DNA of 64,000 bases, taken from assembly GCF_963678635.1 (NCBI RefSeq), contig NC_087070.1, positions 30,853,704 through 30,917,703 on the forward strand. Direction: 5' to 3'. Every line of letters begins with the position of its first letter. Within the stretch, counting starts at the first letter, position 1. The notes below the pieces were generated by a model. That model saw only the letters and a program-made list of their open reading frames with translations, did not search any database and was not told the origin of the DNA. The stretch is from Symsagittifera roscoffensis. Its lineage: Eukaryota > Xenacoelomorpha > Acoela > Convolutidae. Below, in pieces: positions 1-11,170 of the stretch. Made by a program: the position numbers and the translations under genes.

Positions 1-530
1 TTGTTTATTAATCATTTTTAATACAAAAAAGACTGTATGCAATCTAAATTGTTAATAAAAACTTGTGCATTATTGACTGTTTAGTTTAGCATATCAGTTA
101 CTGATCAGATATTAAATCAGATCAGTTATTAAATCAAACTTAACAGATAACAGATTCAACTTATTTTTTAATTTCGACATTACAGCACTAACTTACATAA
201 TAAGAACTCAATTATGCGAATCTTGTCTTTATGACTTGTTAATTATCATTTTGATCTAAATTGAGTCACAATCGAAACCCGTTTTCACCAAACTTAGATC
301 CGCTTTTTTGATTTGGAAGAACAAAGATACAATCAACATCTATGTTTTGTTACTCCCAGGAGGAATAATCTTCCTCTGTTTGATTGGGATTATTTCCCTC
401 CGTCAAATTGAGAACACTGAATAAATGGCCAACAGTTTTTCTCACTAATCTACCCTTAAAAGGGAACAGTGTTAATCCCTGATCCAACTTTAAAGAAACT
501 ACATGCGATAGTTTTGGTTTGTCTAAGTAG
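1..530. other. intron or upstream DNA of the ARHGAP19-like gene
   Basis: AT-rich sequence with no open frame that joins to the exon starting near 531. An in-frame TAG at 528-530 closes the downstream coding frame, so this stretch is most simply intron. I see no repeat or other signal in it. The minus-strand open frame here reads against the exon and looks accidental. Confidence 0.5.
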
Positions 531-902
531 GATGATTTAGAAAAAGACAACATAGGATTTAGAAGTGAAAGCATTGACCAGTTTGGCTGTTTAGATATCA
601 CCTTTGATCTGGACTTGGCCCGGCAGCAGAGGGTTAAAAACTGGGAATCCGATGACAAGTTCCAGTACTGTGAGGTCAGTGACCCCTTAAGTGAGGAGTT
701 CGTCACAGCGAAGAATCGTCATATCGAGGCGCTACAGATCCTGATGTCTCTGATGAGCAAAGATAGATACGATGTTCTGAAGAGTCTGATTGGTCTCTTG
801 TACTCTATTGCGAAGAAGCAGAGTTTGAACAAAATGTCGGCTACTAATTTGGCCACCATTTTCACCCCCTCTGTATTATGGCCTCTACCTCCCGTCATCA
901 AG
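531..902 (+). CDS. ARHGAP19-like: ARHGAP19-like RhoGAP, internal exon (second half of GAP domain)
   Basis: The frame encodes the C-terminal half of a RhoGAP domain, including the helix LIGLLYSIAKKQ and the conserved block NKMSATNLATIFTPSVLW, which is close to the equivalent block of ARHGAP19 (NKMSAxNLA..F.P.VLWP). RhoGAP domains stimulate GTP hydrolysis by Rho-family GTPases; ARHGAP19 acts on RhoA during cell division. The catalytic arginine finger lies N-terminal to this part and is outside the window. The exon ends at 902 in phase 0, followed by GTATGC. Its left edge is taken at the in-frame stop ending at 530, which also ends in AG, but an acceptor a little further right is possible. Family assignment is good; orthology is inference. 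Confidence 0.72.
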
Positions 903-1206
903 GTATGCGATCGGATCAATCGGGCTTTTTTCCCGTTTTTTTGAGTTAAAATAATTGACAAATCCTAAGCAGTCGGCGATGAATTTGATCAGAATTTGTT
1001 TTTTCTATTAAAAAATTTCAAAAAAATAAGCTCAAATATGTCAAAAATTATAGACTTATATTTAAAAAAAATCCAAAAATATTCCTTATGAAAATCATAA
1101 AATTTGATAATGTAGCTATTTAAAATTAAACTTAAATCGAGAATTTACAAAAACGAAACACTTTTGTGATACATTGGAACTCAATTACAAAAGTCTATTT
1201 TTTTAG
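903..1206 (+). other. intron of ARHGAP19-like gene
   Basis: GT at 903-904 and a T-rich tract ending in AG at 1205-1206. Joining 902 to 1207 keeps the coding frame open in phase 0 and restores the expected RhoGAP order. The interior is AT-rich with no other feature. Confidence 0.7.
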
Positions 1207-1755
1207 AATGGCAAGCACACGTTCAGACACCATAGCGAAGCAGACTTGGAAAACATGCAGAAGTCCTGTTATGCAGTGACCTTCATGATCCGACACTTCA
1301 ACAGAATTTTCACAGCCCCTCATGCCGAACTAGTCCTCAAGGTCAGCCAATACTACACTGCCAAACAGATCATCAGACAATCTAGGGCTCTAACACCTTC
1401 CAGGTTCGCTGCAACTGAAACCCTGCACCCATCGTTAGCCCGTATTACCAGGTCGACCTGTCATCAAAAAAACACATCTGCAGGATTTGGCGGTTCACTT
1501 AAGCGAACGCTCTTTAGTACTAACCCAGTCACTTCAGCTGAAAGTTCAGCCAAATTACATCCATCAAGCCGAGATTCAACTAGCAGAAAACGACCTGTGC
1601 CTTGTGAAGGCAACGAGAAACCCGACCTACAAGAGAAGAAGTCGAAGCGAAGTCGCTCGGTCGGTGCTTCGCTTAAGAGCAGATTGGTGTCTTCAGTTGC
1701 GGGTTTGAGGAAAAACAGCGCGGCGTCGCAACTCTGCTCTGCGCAACAACTTTAC
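1207..1755 (+). CDS. ARHGAP19-like: ARHGAP19-like RhoGAP, exon with end of GAP domain and basic/serine-rich tail
   Basis: Continues in phase 0 from the exon ending at 902. The first 40 or so residues finish the RhoGAP fold; YAVTFMIRHFNRIFTAP matches the last helix of ARHGAP19 (AFMIKHSQKLFKAP). The rest is a low-complexity tail rich in Ser, Arg and Lys, with KKSKRSRS and a GASLKSRLVSSVAGLRK segment that resembles the ARHGAP19 tail (basic SxSGLIKRK region). The exon ends at 1755 in phase 0 before GTGAGT. If translation ran through this donor it would stop at 1801-1803. Confidence 0.72.
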
Positions 1756-2082
1756 GTGAGTATTCAAAAATTCTTCGAATTATTAAAGAGTTATCAATGC
1801 TAACTTTTTATTTAAAAAATAAGGTTGGAAGTTGATATATGCTACTTTAACATACGTAAGATATGGTATATGCGACAGTGAGGTATTTTTCTAAATAAAA
1901 TAACACTCTAAAGTGGAACTACAATATATATGAAACTGATTGTTCATGACCTCAAATAGTAATTAAATAGTAAAACCGCTAGCCTGCAGCAGTTTTCAGT
2001 ACTCAACGAAGATGAAGAGCTTTTGTTCGCAATGAAGTAATAACGAGCACGCAGTCTGTAATAACTTTGTTGTTGTTTTCAG
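1756..2082 (+). other. intron of ARHGAP19-like gene
   Basis: Strong donor GTGAGT at 1756 and a classical acceptor (TTGTTGTTGTTTTCAG) ending at 2082. The sequence between is AT-rich and shows nothing else. Confidence 0.65.
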
Positions 2083-2163
2083 GTGCAATCTGAACTTGGT
2101 GGCCTCATGTGTTCCTCGCCCGCCGGAATAAAATCACCCGGAAGCTACCAACTTCTGTTCTGA
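2083..2163 (+). CDS. ARHGAP19-like: ARHGAP19-like RhoGAP, last coding exon
   Basis: A short terminal exon of 26 codons plus TGA at 2161-2163, in phase 0 with the previous exon. It reads VQSELGGLMCSSPAGIKSPG and six further residues. The SPAGIKSPG segment resembles the SPAVTMTPTRLK end of vertebrate ARHGAP19, a likely phosphorylation site, though this similarity is weak. No clear AATAAA was found just downstream, so the 3' end of the transcript is unknown. Confidence 0.55.
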   Translation: MQSELGGLMCSSPAGIKSPGSYQLLF

Positions 2164-5100
2164 ACAAATTTGGCACCCACTTTTACTCAATTTGAGTCAA
2201 ATCTTCTTAATCTTCCGAGTAAACTTAATTCGACCTTATTCATCCCAATTTGTAAATGTTTACTGTATATAGTTTGATACTTTGAAATTTCTCTTTTAGA
2301 GTATTTGATACTCAAAATTAAATTATATTAGAATTTCTATGGTTTTAACTGAGTAAACAAAAACACAGGCACTAAATCCGATCCAAAAAAACCTCAATCA
2401 TTTCGGCATTCCGGTGCCGCGATCCAGTGTCGACAAAAAAGAGTGAATTAATATTCTAGTGGCTTAGTAATTCTAACTGATAGTTCGTAAGGTTTAATGT
2501 GTCCAAAATTTTGTCTACAAAAATATACAAAAACTCACCACATTAAACATACCAGCTCATGGAAAAGCTATCCTCATACTCCCAAAGTAATGACTTCATC
2601 TGGTTTAAAAACATTCAGAATGAAGTAATTGTCTTTCTACATATACAAGCAGGACTGATACAACTTCCCAATCGTTGAGTTTGAAAAATTACATGTAAAA
2701 TATTATTGAAACTTTCGTCGAGGTATGTACCTATCGTCATTTTCCGAATTGAGGATGGGTCGTCCATGGAACAGCTATCATAAGCAACAGACCGATTATT
2801 CCTCAGTTGCACTCAATTCAATTATTTTCGTTTCGACATTCAAAACAAGTCATGAAACATTTGAGCTAGCTTGTTATGATAAAGCATTGATCTGTTCAGT
2901 GATTGCATTTGGCTTAAAAATTAAAAAATACTGCGAAGAAGTACGAAAAGATGTTGAAATTTCGTAAGGTTTAATTTGTCCAAAAATTTGTTCACACAAA
3001 AATAAACAAAATTTCATGCCAGCTCATGATTGTTATATGTGATGGTAGGGATCGTCCATTTCACGCGACACCCATTTTTGGCAGAAGCAACCCTATTTTA
3101 TTTCTAAAAGCACCTTATGGCGGCAATTTTTATATTATTTTGAGAGCTGTTCAAATTTAGTCTTTTTGATTTATTAAGAAATCTCGGAAAATCAATTTGA
3201 GAAAATAGTCAAGAAAAATTTCCAAACGGTGTGAAATTCCGCCCTTCACTTTGAGAAAATGCTTACTGAAATGGAAGCGGTGCTAAAATAGCTTAAACAC
3301 TTGAATTTGGACCTGCGCAAGAATAATTTGACCTATGGGTGGTTTGAGCGGTCACTTCAATGGATGGATCCAGCGATACCACATAATAGTTACATAAAGT
3401 TTTTTCTTTTTATTTATTTTTTGCTCTAGTTTTTCACAGCTTCTAAATTAATTTGAAAACTGGGAAAAATATAACAAAAAGAATAGACGACCGTGGCAAG
3501 TTTGCTTGATGGCACGCAGAAGGAAGATTACTTCAAAGCAATCTCAGTGTTGTGGCCTGAATGTAGGTGTTGTAAGCCCAATTATCCCGTGTAAAAGGCG
3601 CTTACAGAATAACTTTTGTTCTTTCCAATGAAAATGCTGTCAGAGTACTCATCCTGAAAGCTGATGAGTTTTGACATCCCAAGTCAATCACTGAGGGTAG
3701 GAGTAAGAAAGTTAATCACCCCGCCCCTAGTAAACTGATACTATTAGCATTTTCGTATTTCGGGGGGTGGGAAAAAGAACAAGTTTGCAGATGATTTTTC
3801 CGAGTATCTATTTTATATTTCTCGGATACCCAATACTTAAAAGTGACAATCATGCAGCAAAATATACATTTCTGATTCGTCCAAAATCCGGTGCATCAAA
3901 ATACGAGAAAAATTACATAATCAAGCTGCAAGACTATAGTTTTTTATTGGTTGAAACTCAATGCAGCTAGATATGTCATTGCGCGTCATTGTGCTACTTA
4001 ATTTAAAAACTAACCTGATTGGAAAATACTCTGATTTTCTATAATTTCATTTTCCTACAGTAGTGTAATCTGATCAGATGGTAAAATTGAAACTAAGCTT
4101 TTGCAAAGGCTAAAAAGTTTGATAACATAATTGAAACTGCTTCGATATACCACGCATGTATATATCACTTTCGATCAAGAAAAGCAAAGCGCCTCAGTAT
4201 ACGGTGTCAGGTATAAGCAAGGAAATAACTATAAATTTACAAGTGCAAATAATTTCTGATTCCAAATCAAAGTAAACCGCTACCAAACTCAAAGTAAACA
4301 ACTGAATCCATTCCAAATCTGTTTCTACCCCCAAAATGCAGTAGACCAAAATAACAAGCAGATTTCCTCAGACTGCAAGAGCGAAAAACCGAAACTAACT
4401 CAGACTCAAATAAATCATTGCAAGTGTCGATCGAGAAACAAGGAAAGAGAGAGTGATCTTCAGCTGCTGAAACATTTGGGCTGCAAAACTTGAATAGTTA
4501 TTGTTTATTTTCTATATTCATGTTAGTCTGAGTAAATTTTAAACGCCTTTAAACCAAATGATTGGTTATCTTAAAATTCAACAAGAAATTAACCGTTGAA
4601 CCATTACTCTCATTGAATGAAAGCTTAAGAAATCGTATACAAGTTCTATATTTCCACAGAGTAGAAAAAGAGAAATTTATCAATGAAAGCTTTCAGTGGA
4701 AAGTTCTCTATAATTCGATACTTGCTACTGAACAGTTTCTAGACTTCAGAATTGAAACATTTTAGTTCATTGAAAAACTAGTTTGATGATTTTGTTCAGA
4801 TTTGTGAAGAAAATGCTGAAGAAATAGGCATTGTTTCGTTTATTGAGTATTTCAAATATTCAATTTCAAGATATAGTTTATTTTTGTTTCAATCAAGAAC
4901 TGTTGAAGTTGAGAAAGCAAAATTCAAAAATGAAATTTAGCTTAGGGTCGGGGTCCTAGTTATTATTTAAGCGCAAGCCTGGGTTGAAGGTGATTAATAT
5001 CGGTTTGATCGTAATCTTGTTTTCCTTTTTGATTATAATAGTCAGTCATGTTAAGGAAATCATTACTAATACTTGGTGGCTTGACTTATTTAGTTCTAGT

Positions 5101-5415
5101 AGACTTTCAATTTTTTCATATAAATCTTCGTTTTCACACATTTGGATAAAAGTTGAGCAAGTATAAAATGTAGGGGGGGGGGAGTACAATATCAGGGTTG
5201 CTGGTAACGGTTTATATGCAGTTCTAAGCCTAATAACTTTTGTTGTAAGCAAAATGGAAGCTCTACTAATGGGACCTTTTTGGTTCTCCTATGGTAGGGA
5301 GAGCCATTAGTTGAAGCGTAGTATGAGATGAAAAACACTGTAAAACTGCTAAATCAAAATTTGAAATAAGTAGAAATATATTAAATTTTCAACATTTTCT
5401 TAATTTTCTGAGAAA
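2164..5415. other. intergenic DNA, no gene recognised
   Basis: AT-rich sequence with several short open frames that show no recognisable domain. It contains an imperfect direct repeat of about 80 bp (2479-2577 and 2953-3037, sharing TTCGTAAGGTTTAAT and the CCAGCTCATG block) and a G10 run near 5173. The last 150 bases already resemble the tandem repeat that follows. I found no RNA gene. Confidence 0.5.
2479..3037. repeat. pair of diverged direct repeats about 475 bp apart
   Basis: Two stretches (about 2479-2577 and 2953-3037) share TTCGTAAGGTTTAAT, TGTCCAAAA and CCAGCTCATG in the same order and orientation. This may be a diverged tandem duplication or two relics of one short element. Confidence 0.4.
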
Positions 5416-6900
5416 AGGATTTCGACTAATTAGAGGTTCCGAACCCGATAACTTTTGATATGATCAAGATACACAACTGTCTAAGATGATCTTTTCTGTT
5501 CTTCTATGATAGGGCAACACAGTACTCTAACTATTTTTTTTATTTCGATTATAAATTGAGTTGTAAAAACTTCTCAAAAATTTTTATGTGAAAATTTGAA
5601 AAAATCCAAAAAAAAGGAAAAAAACAGTTAGAAACAAAAAAATTGATTTTTTGTCTCTAACTGTCCAATGAAGCTTCCAATTGATCAAACAAGAGACATA
5701 ACACAATGAAAGAGCTTTGAGAAGCTCTAGAGATGTTTTTTCGTAAAGGTGATTTTTTCCTTTGGGTGTCTAAATCGTCAGCCGAGATGAAAATTGAAAC
5801 TTTTTATTTTCCAGCAGCCTCCCGGAACCAAAGTTCGTCCTTGGGACGAACATTGCAAGAAATGCATTATTTTTGCTTTCAAACAACTACTTCACGGTAA
5901 TTTTTCATTTTTAAGATTATTGATTTTTTGAACTACATAAAAAATAAAAATTTTATAAAATAACAGAAGCAAACGGATTGATTTATATTGAACCACAGGC
6001 TCAGAGCGTGAAATTTTTTAAATTGAAATAGAAGATTTTGTTGATTATTTTTTTTGAAAAAAATTTGATTTCGAAATTTTCATCTTTTCTTTAAATAGGA
6101 TTTCGACTAATTCTAGGTTCCGAACCCGATAACTTTTGATATGATTAAGATACACACTTGTTTAAGACGACTTTTTCTGTTCTTCTATGCTATGGCAAGC
6201 CAGTAGCTTAACTTTTTTTTTATTTCGACTATAAACTGAAAAGTAAAAATTTTTCAAAAATTTATGTGAAAATTTGAAAAAATCAAAAAAAGAAAAATTT
6301 ATAAAAAAAATGGATTTTTTTATTTTTTGTCTCTAACTGTCCAATGAAGCTTCCAATCGATCAAACAAGAGTCATAACACAACGAAATATCTTTGAGAAG
6401 GTCTAGAGATGTTTTTACGAAAAGTGATTTTTTCCCTTGGGTGTCTAAATCGTGAACCGAGATGAAAATTGAAACTTTTCAACTTCCAGCAGCCTCCCTG
6501 AACCTAAGTTCGTCCTGCGCATACATAGCAAAAACGCATTACTTTTGCTTAAAAACAACTACTTCACGGTAAATTTCTGTTTTTAAGATTTTTGTTTTTT
6601 GAACTACATAAAAATTTAACACAAGCAAATCGATTGATTTGTATTGAACCATGGGTTCAAAACGTCAAGTTTTTTAGATTGGAATAATAGATTTTGCTCA
6701 AGGTTCTGACCACGACAATTTTTGATCTGATAAAGATAGTCGCTTGGTAATGAGGACCATTTCTGTTCGTCTATAGTAGGGCAAGCCATTGGATTTATTA
6801 ATTTTCCACCTGGATTATTGGTAGAGTGAGAAGTACCTTGTGACGTTTTTTGGGATGAAAAAGAATAATCAAAAAATTTCAAAAATTTAAATTAACCTAA
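5416..6900. repeat. diverged tandem repeat, period about 680 bp
   Basis: AGGATTTCGACTAATT opens the unit at 5416 and again at 6098, a period of 682 bp. Both units then share in order CCGAACCCGATAACTTTTGATATGAT, a TCTGTTCTTCTATG block, TGTCTCTAACTGTCCAATGAAGC, GATCAAACAAGAG, GTGATTTTTTCC, CCAGCAGCCTCCC and AACTACTTCACGG. A third, more diverged copy starts near 6690, and a fragment of the same motif lies at about 5275-5320. The units carry no open frame. Confidence 0.75.
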
Positions 6901-9549
6901 AATTTTGTTTCCAACCGTTTGCTATGAGTTTTTTTGTCGTACTTGGAAACAAGGGGATCCTAGAACTAGTCTAGTATAAAAATAAAAAATTTGTTTATTC
7001 CAAAAATAAAGAACTTGGTGGACATTCTACCTGATACGCTATATACCTCTTTCTAGATTTTTCTCATTAAATTTCTCTCTAAGTTTGATTGAGAACAACA
7101 CACTAAAAATTAATTGACACAATTGATAACGAAACAATCAAGGAATGTCAAGCATAAACTGATTCATGAGCAGTTCTCTGGTATTCTAGATTTTATGAGT
7201 TTGTTTCGATTTTTCATACTAAGTGTATTTTTCTGAGCCAAAGATGGCGAATTGGCTAAATCTATTTTTCAATAAATTTTTAAAAATAAAGAATATGAAG
7301 AAGCTAGAAAAAAGTTTTGATCGCTGTTTTCCGTTATCAAAGGTTCTATAAAATTGTTTTGATTATTCATACTTTGTCTAAATGAGTTTTTTAATTGTTT
7401 TTTTTTAGTAAAAATTTGAGATAAATAGAGCAAAAAAAAAGGTAATATATTTTAATTATCAGCTTTTCTGACGGATAAAACAGTTTATCCACTGAACCAT
7501 TTTTCTAAATTCGATGTTTGTTATCAAAAACGAGTTAGTAAAAAAAACCAGCTGAATCTCAAAGAACTTTGAGACTATATATTCTCGTTGCAAGACTCAA
7601 AACATTGAAGTTTTTGAAATGTTTCTGCAGTGAACGCGCATAAAAAAAATTTTGTTTAAGAACCTCCCAACATGTGCCCCAAAACAAACTATGAAAAGTT
7701 TTCACTTAATTGATATTTCTTCTCTTAACAAAATCATTACAATAAAAGCTACCACGAGTAGTGTATTAGTATGAACCTACTTTATGTTCGGACATATCTG
7801 GCAAACACGAGTACTCATTTGGTGGCACTTTTTTACTACTCTTGATCTGTATCATTTGAAATTTTATTGCAACTATTCGCTGCTTTTTTGTGGCTTATGT
7901 TTAAGATTTTCAAGCATGAGTGGCTGAATGGGAAGTACGTGAGAGTTTCATTCTCAAGGTTGAAGGTTCGATTCCGTCGCGTAGGCAAAGTTTTACTTAG
8001 TTGAGACTTATTTCTACTTTTTTCATTTCACTTTACAGAGCTGCTTTTTGTCGTTTTTTCGCTTTGTTTAAGAATATCTTAGTTGCTTCTGTGTTTCATC
8101 AGCAAAACAAACTTGGAGAAGTTTTCTTACCATTTTTGAAAAAAGGTACAGAATAGTTGTTTTCGGAGTAGTTTTTCTTTTTCCCAGACCAATTGCGGCC
8201 ATTTAATTGGAAATAATTCTTTATCATCCAAATTTTTTTTGTCTTGAGCTGAATTGTTGTTGTCTTGAGCTGAATTGTAAAAAATCATTTGCATTTGACC
8301 TGTGTGTAATTTTTTTAGTATGGCGGTTTAAGAATGATTAAATTGAGGGCAATTAATGCGGGATATATTTCATTCTACTCAAGCTTATTTAGTTAATCCA
8401 CCTAAATAAATAAAGAACTTTGGAAAAAACAAAAGTAGCTGCCTTTGTTATTATTTCCTTTTTTTTGGAGAAAATGCAGATTGTTTGTCCTATGAGTATT
8501 TTTCAAATTAAAAACTGGGCACTTAAAATGAGAGATTAAACAAAAAATCTTTTTTTACCTATGAAATTGTACTTGAGTTCAAGTTTAAAATTATCACGCC
8601 TTCCTTTTTTGTGACAATCGAGGGCTCAGAAAACTGGAAAACTGGCTAAGCTCTGGACAACTTTATTCACACTATGCAGATTTTAATAATCATGACGAAA
8701 CATAAGGCGAAACTTTTCATGAGTGTTCAGCTATTCCTAACAACAAAATCAATCCAAACTGTTTTGTGTATAGCAAAAAACAATCGTAATTATATTTCTT
8801 CGATTCAAATTTCTATACTTGATGTTTTTTATTGTACGTAAATTATGGTGTTTTCCAAAGAAAGAGACGGAAAATTATTATTTGAGCTCAGGTGGTTTTT
8901 TTAATGACGAATATCGCTTTTTTATTAGACAAGTTTGACGTAAATTTTATATACCAGCCAAAATTTTTCGTTGACTTGAGTTAGAGTTACAGAAGACATT
9001 TAACCTGTTCTCGCGAGGGTTTCGTTTCTCCAGACAACGTCGACTTTCACTAGCAATTTACGATGGAAATTTCTTAAAAATCAGCCGAAAAGTATTGTTC
9101 TCCTGAAAAATAGCTAATTTTGCCAGTTTACGGTAAATAATGATTGATGTATATTGTGCGACTATTGTGTATAATCTTAAAAATTCGATCATATTATTGA
9201 TTAAATTATTTGAAGATTATATCCGATTTTTGGTGATTAAATCCTCCTAATTTTACTATGCTGCATGAGAGGCTCATCTTCTTGTTACAGATTGTCAGTG
9301 TTCGACTCGGTAGTTTTGGCGTAGGTTTTGCCTGGCTGAAATTCAAACTGATCCACTTTTGGGTAGAAACTTTGGTCTTTTGTTACCGATTACCATTTTG
9401 TAAAGTTATAGAGGATTTGAAGATTTGGCCAACTTGTAGCAATTTATGGTGCAATAGATTATGTGCTAAAAAACCAGTACGCAGAGATTTAGTCCGAGTA
9501 AAAAGTCGTTCAAAATTGAATTGAGGCAGGTTAATTAAAAGTTTTTGAG
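6901..9549. other. intergenic DNA with a tRNA-like relic
   Basis: AT-rich DNA without a supported gene. It has a tRNA-like sequence at 7914-7987 (listed separately) and a 22-bp tandem duplication of TGTCTTGAGCTGAATTGT at about 8240-8280. The open frame at 9258-9524 shows no domain or codon pattern that I would trust. Confidence 0.45.
7914..7987 (+). other. tRNA-like sequence, probable decayed tRNA-Glu(TTC) or SINE head
   Basis: The stretch has an A-box-like TGGCTGAATGGG at 7921-7932 and a perfect B box GGTTCGATTCC at 7965-7975. Between them is a perfect five-base anticodon stem (TGAGA/TCTCA) closing a seven-base loop with T at position 33 and TTC as anticodon. The flanks do not pair as an acceptor stem and the D stem is poor, so this is unlikely to be a working tRNA. 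A tRNA pseudogene or the head of a tRNA-derived SINE fits best. Confidence 0.35.
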
Positions 9550-9780
9550 AAAAACACGACCCTGCCTCCTTCGGGAACTGATGCCTTTGACCATGTTGTT
9601 GCTGTTTGAGATTTGAATAGTCAATATCATTAACCAAAAATGTGTACAAATTGGTCCAATTAGTTTAGAAATAGTAAATGGGGCTTAAACACGACTATGT
9701 AACTAGGAATGCATACCTCATGATGTTGTAGGCTTCTTCGACTGTTTTATTTGTCAATGAGATTCCATTGATGGAGAGGA
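9550..9780 (-). pseudogene. duplicated fragment of the GRIP PDZ5 exon with its intron
   Basis: These 231 bases match 36931-37161 without gaps at about 96% identity (about 10 substitutions). The copy includes the end of the PDZ5 exon (INGISL...IMR), its splice donor GTATGC and about 165 bases of the following intron, so it came from genomic DNA rather than from mRNA. It lies 3' of the last GRIP exon and cannot serve the gene. Its left-hand (5' coding) edge abuts the truncated end of the reverse-transcriptase element at about 9781. Two coding substitutions cluster in the alanine-lysine-alanine region, consistent with loss of constraint. Confidence 0.85.
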
Positions 9781-9813
9781 CAGCCGGCACTTCACCCAAT
9801 TCATAGTTTTACT

Positions 9814-10488
9814 CTAGGGTTTCTCCCATTTAGTAGATAATGCTTCTCCTATTCTCCGAAGGAAACTTGCAAATACTGAAGCAAGCATTCCATCAACAGA
9901 CAGGACAAGAGGAGTGAAAGACATATATCCTTCCTGACACGCGTCTGAATATTTTGTCTTTTTCTCAACCTCTGCTGAGTGCAAAAGACTCATGGGGCTT
10001 CTGTTCTGATAGGAGATGGCGTCGGTGTCAGAGACACGAATATCAACAGACGCTCCTCCCTGTCTAACATAAACTCCACGACAAAACAAATCTGCAATTA
10101 ATGCGGGTGTCTCATCTTGCGCGTTGTATTCTCTAATAACAGGCTCACTCTGTACATCCTTCCACACTAAAGAAGCTAAGTCGCCTACAGCATCCCTAAT
10201 CTCATTGTGCCATGAAGTTAGGAGACCACTTTTTTTGCACGCTAACGCATGCCGTAGGGTAAATGGTGACTGGCAAGCATCACAAAAAATTGGCGAAGCG
10301 ATCAAGTTTTTGTTATACCGGACACTCAAGGCATCCCGAAACTCCACTTCCGAAAGATCAAAGTTTTCTGCAGCAATCGGTAACGCTGTCAGCCGGGTAG
10401 ACAAGCTTCCTTCATTGATTGTTTTTACTGCGCGAACTTGGTCTGAAATCGACGAAATTCCAAGTATCGCAGGTAAGAATTTCTCCAC
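9814..10488 (-). pseudogene. retroelement C-terminal zinc-binding and restriction-like endonuclease region (fragment)
   Basis: The 224-residue frame holds FRDALSVRY, then a zinc-binding unit (FCDACQSPFTLRHALACKK, spacing C-x2-C-x8-H-x4-C), HNEIRD, an EP motif and ASVDIRVSD. The last two match the acidic core of a PD-(D/E)XK-type nuclease as in R2-like elements, which nicks target DNA for target-primed reverse transcription. The GEALSTKWEKP end is conserved in the family. A stop follows at 9814, but family-like sequence continues in another frame to the junction at about 9781. The frame differs from the YADD-bearing fragment upstream, so the element is broken between them. Confidence 0.7.
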
Positions 10489-10568
10489 CAGAAGGGTCTC
10501 CAGCGGTTGAAAAGCTGACTAGAAACACCCAAAACACATGGGAAAAATTCCATTCCGCTTGTAGGGAC

Positions 10569-10904
10569 TTAGTCAGTCCTGATAAAGCACATTTTGGTTC
10601 TGTTTTTGCCACAAAGTTTCTCGATTTTGTCTACCCTTTCAAGTTCTTTCTTTTTCAGGTAGATGTCCTTCTCATTTCCGCCTCCAATGAAACCGCCCAA
10701 AAACTTCTTCCCGTCCACTGAAGTAATCGAGTACTTGTCAAATATGTGATGCGCTTCTTCAGCATATTGTTTATCGACAACCAAAAAACTTTTGGAAGGC
10801 TCTGGAAAGTAACCGAAGACGGAACCTTCCTCAATCAAGTTTTTGAGCCAATCTCCAATTTCCGCGGTTTCCGCAAAATCATCAGCATACCAACTTTGTA
10901 ACAC
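10569..10904 (-). pseudogene. retroelement reverse transcriptase, YADD-containing fragment
   Basis: The 111-residue frame begins with LQSWYADDFAETAEIGDWL, the catalytic YxDD motif C of a reverse transcriptase, and continues with FGYFPEPSKSFLVV and the palm/thumb block VDGKKFLGGFIGG. Both blocks are typical of this retroelement family. It is out of frame with the motif A/B segment upstream (11171 to about 10950) and with the endonuclease segment downstream, so at least two frameshifts have accumulated. Confidence 0.7.
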
Positions 10905-11170
10905 ATTGTTCGGATCCTTTAACTTCCGACCAGGGGAAGAAGTGAAACACCATAGAAGAGCATTGCCAGTGGGTCTTCCTGTGTGGTTCCTTCCCTACTG
11001 TATATCACTTCATCGGCGCCAGCAACGAAAAGCGACGCGAAGCCTCTGTAAGCGTTGAAGAGATATCAAGAACATCTAGGCCACAATATTCGAGCATTCC
11101 ACAACGCTGCTTCACGATTGAGCGAGTTGAAAGCATTTGATACATCCATCAACAGCATGCCACAGCCATT

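Noticed and set aside
9258..9524. 88-codon open frame just upstream of the duplicated GRIP fragment
   Set aside because: Cys/Trp/Leu-rich product without domain; overlaps an equally long frame on the other strand.
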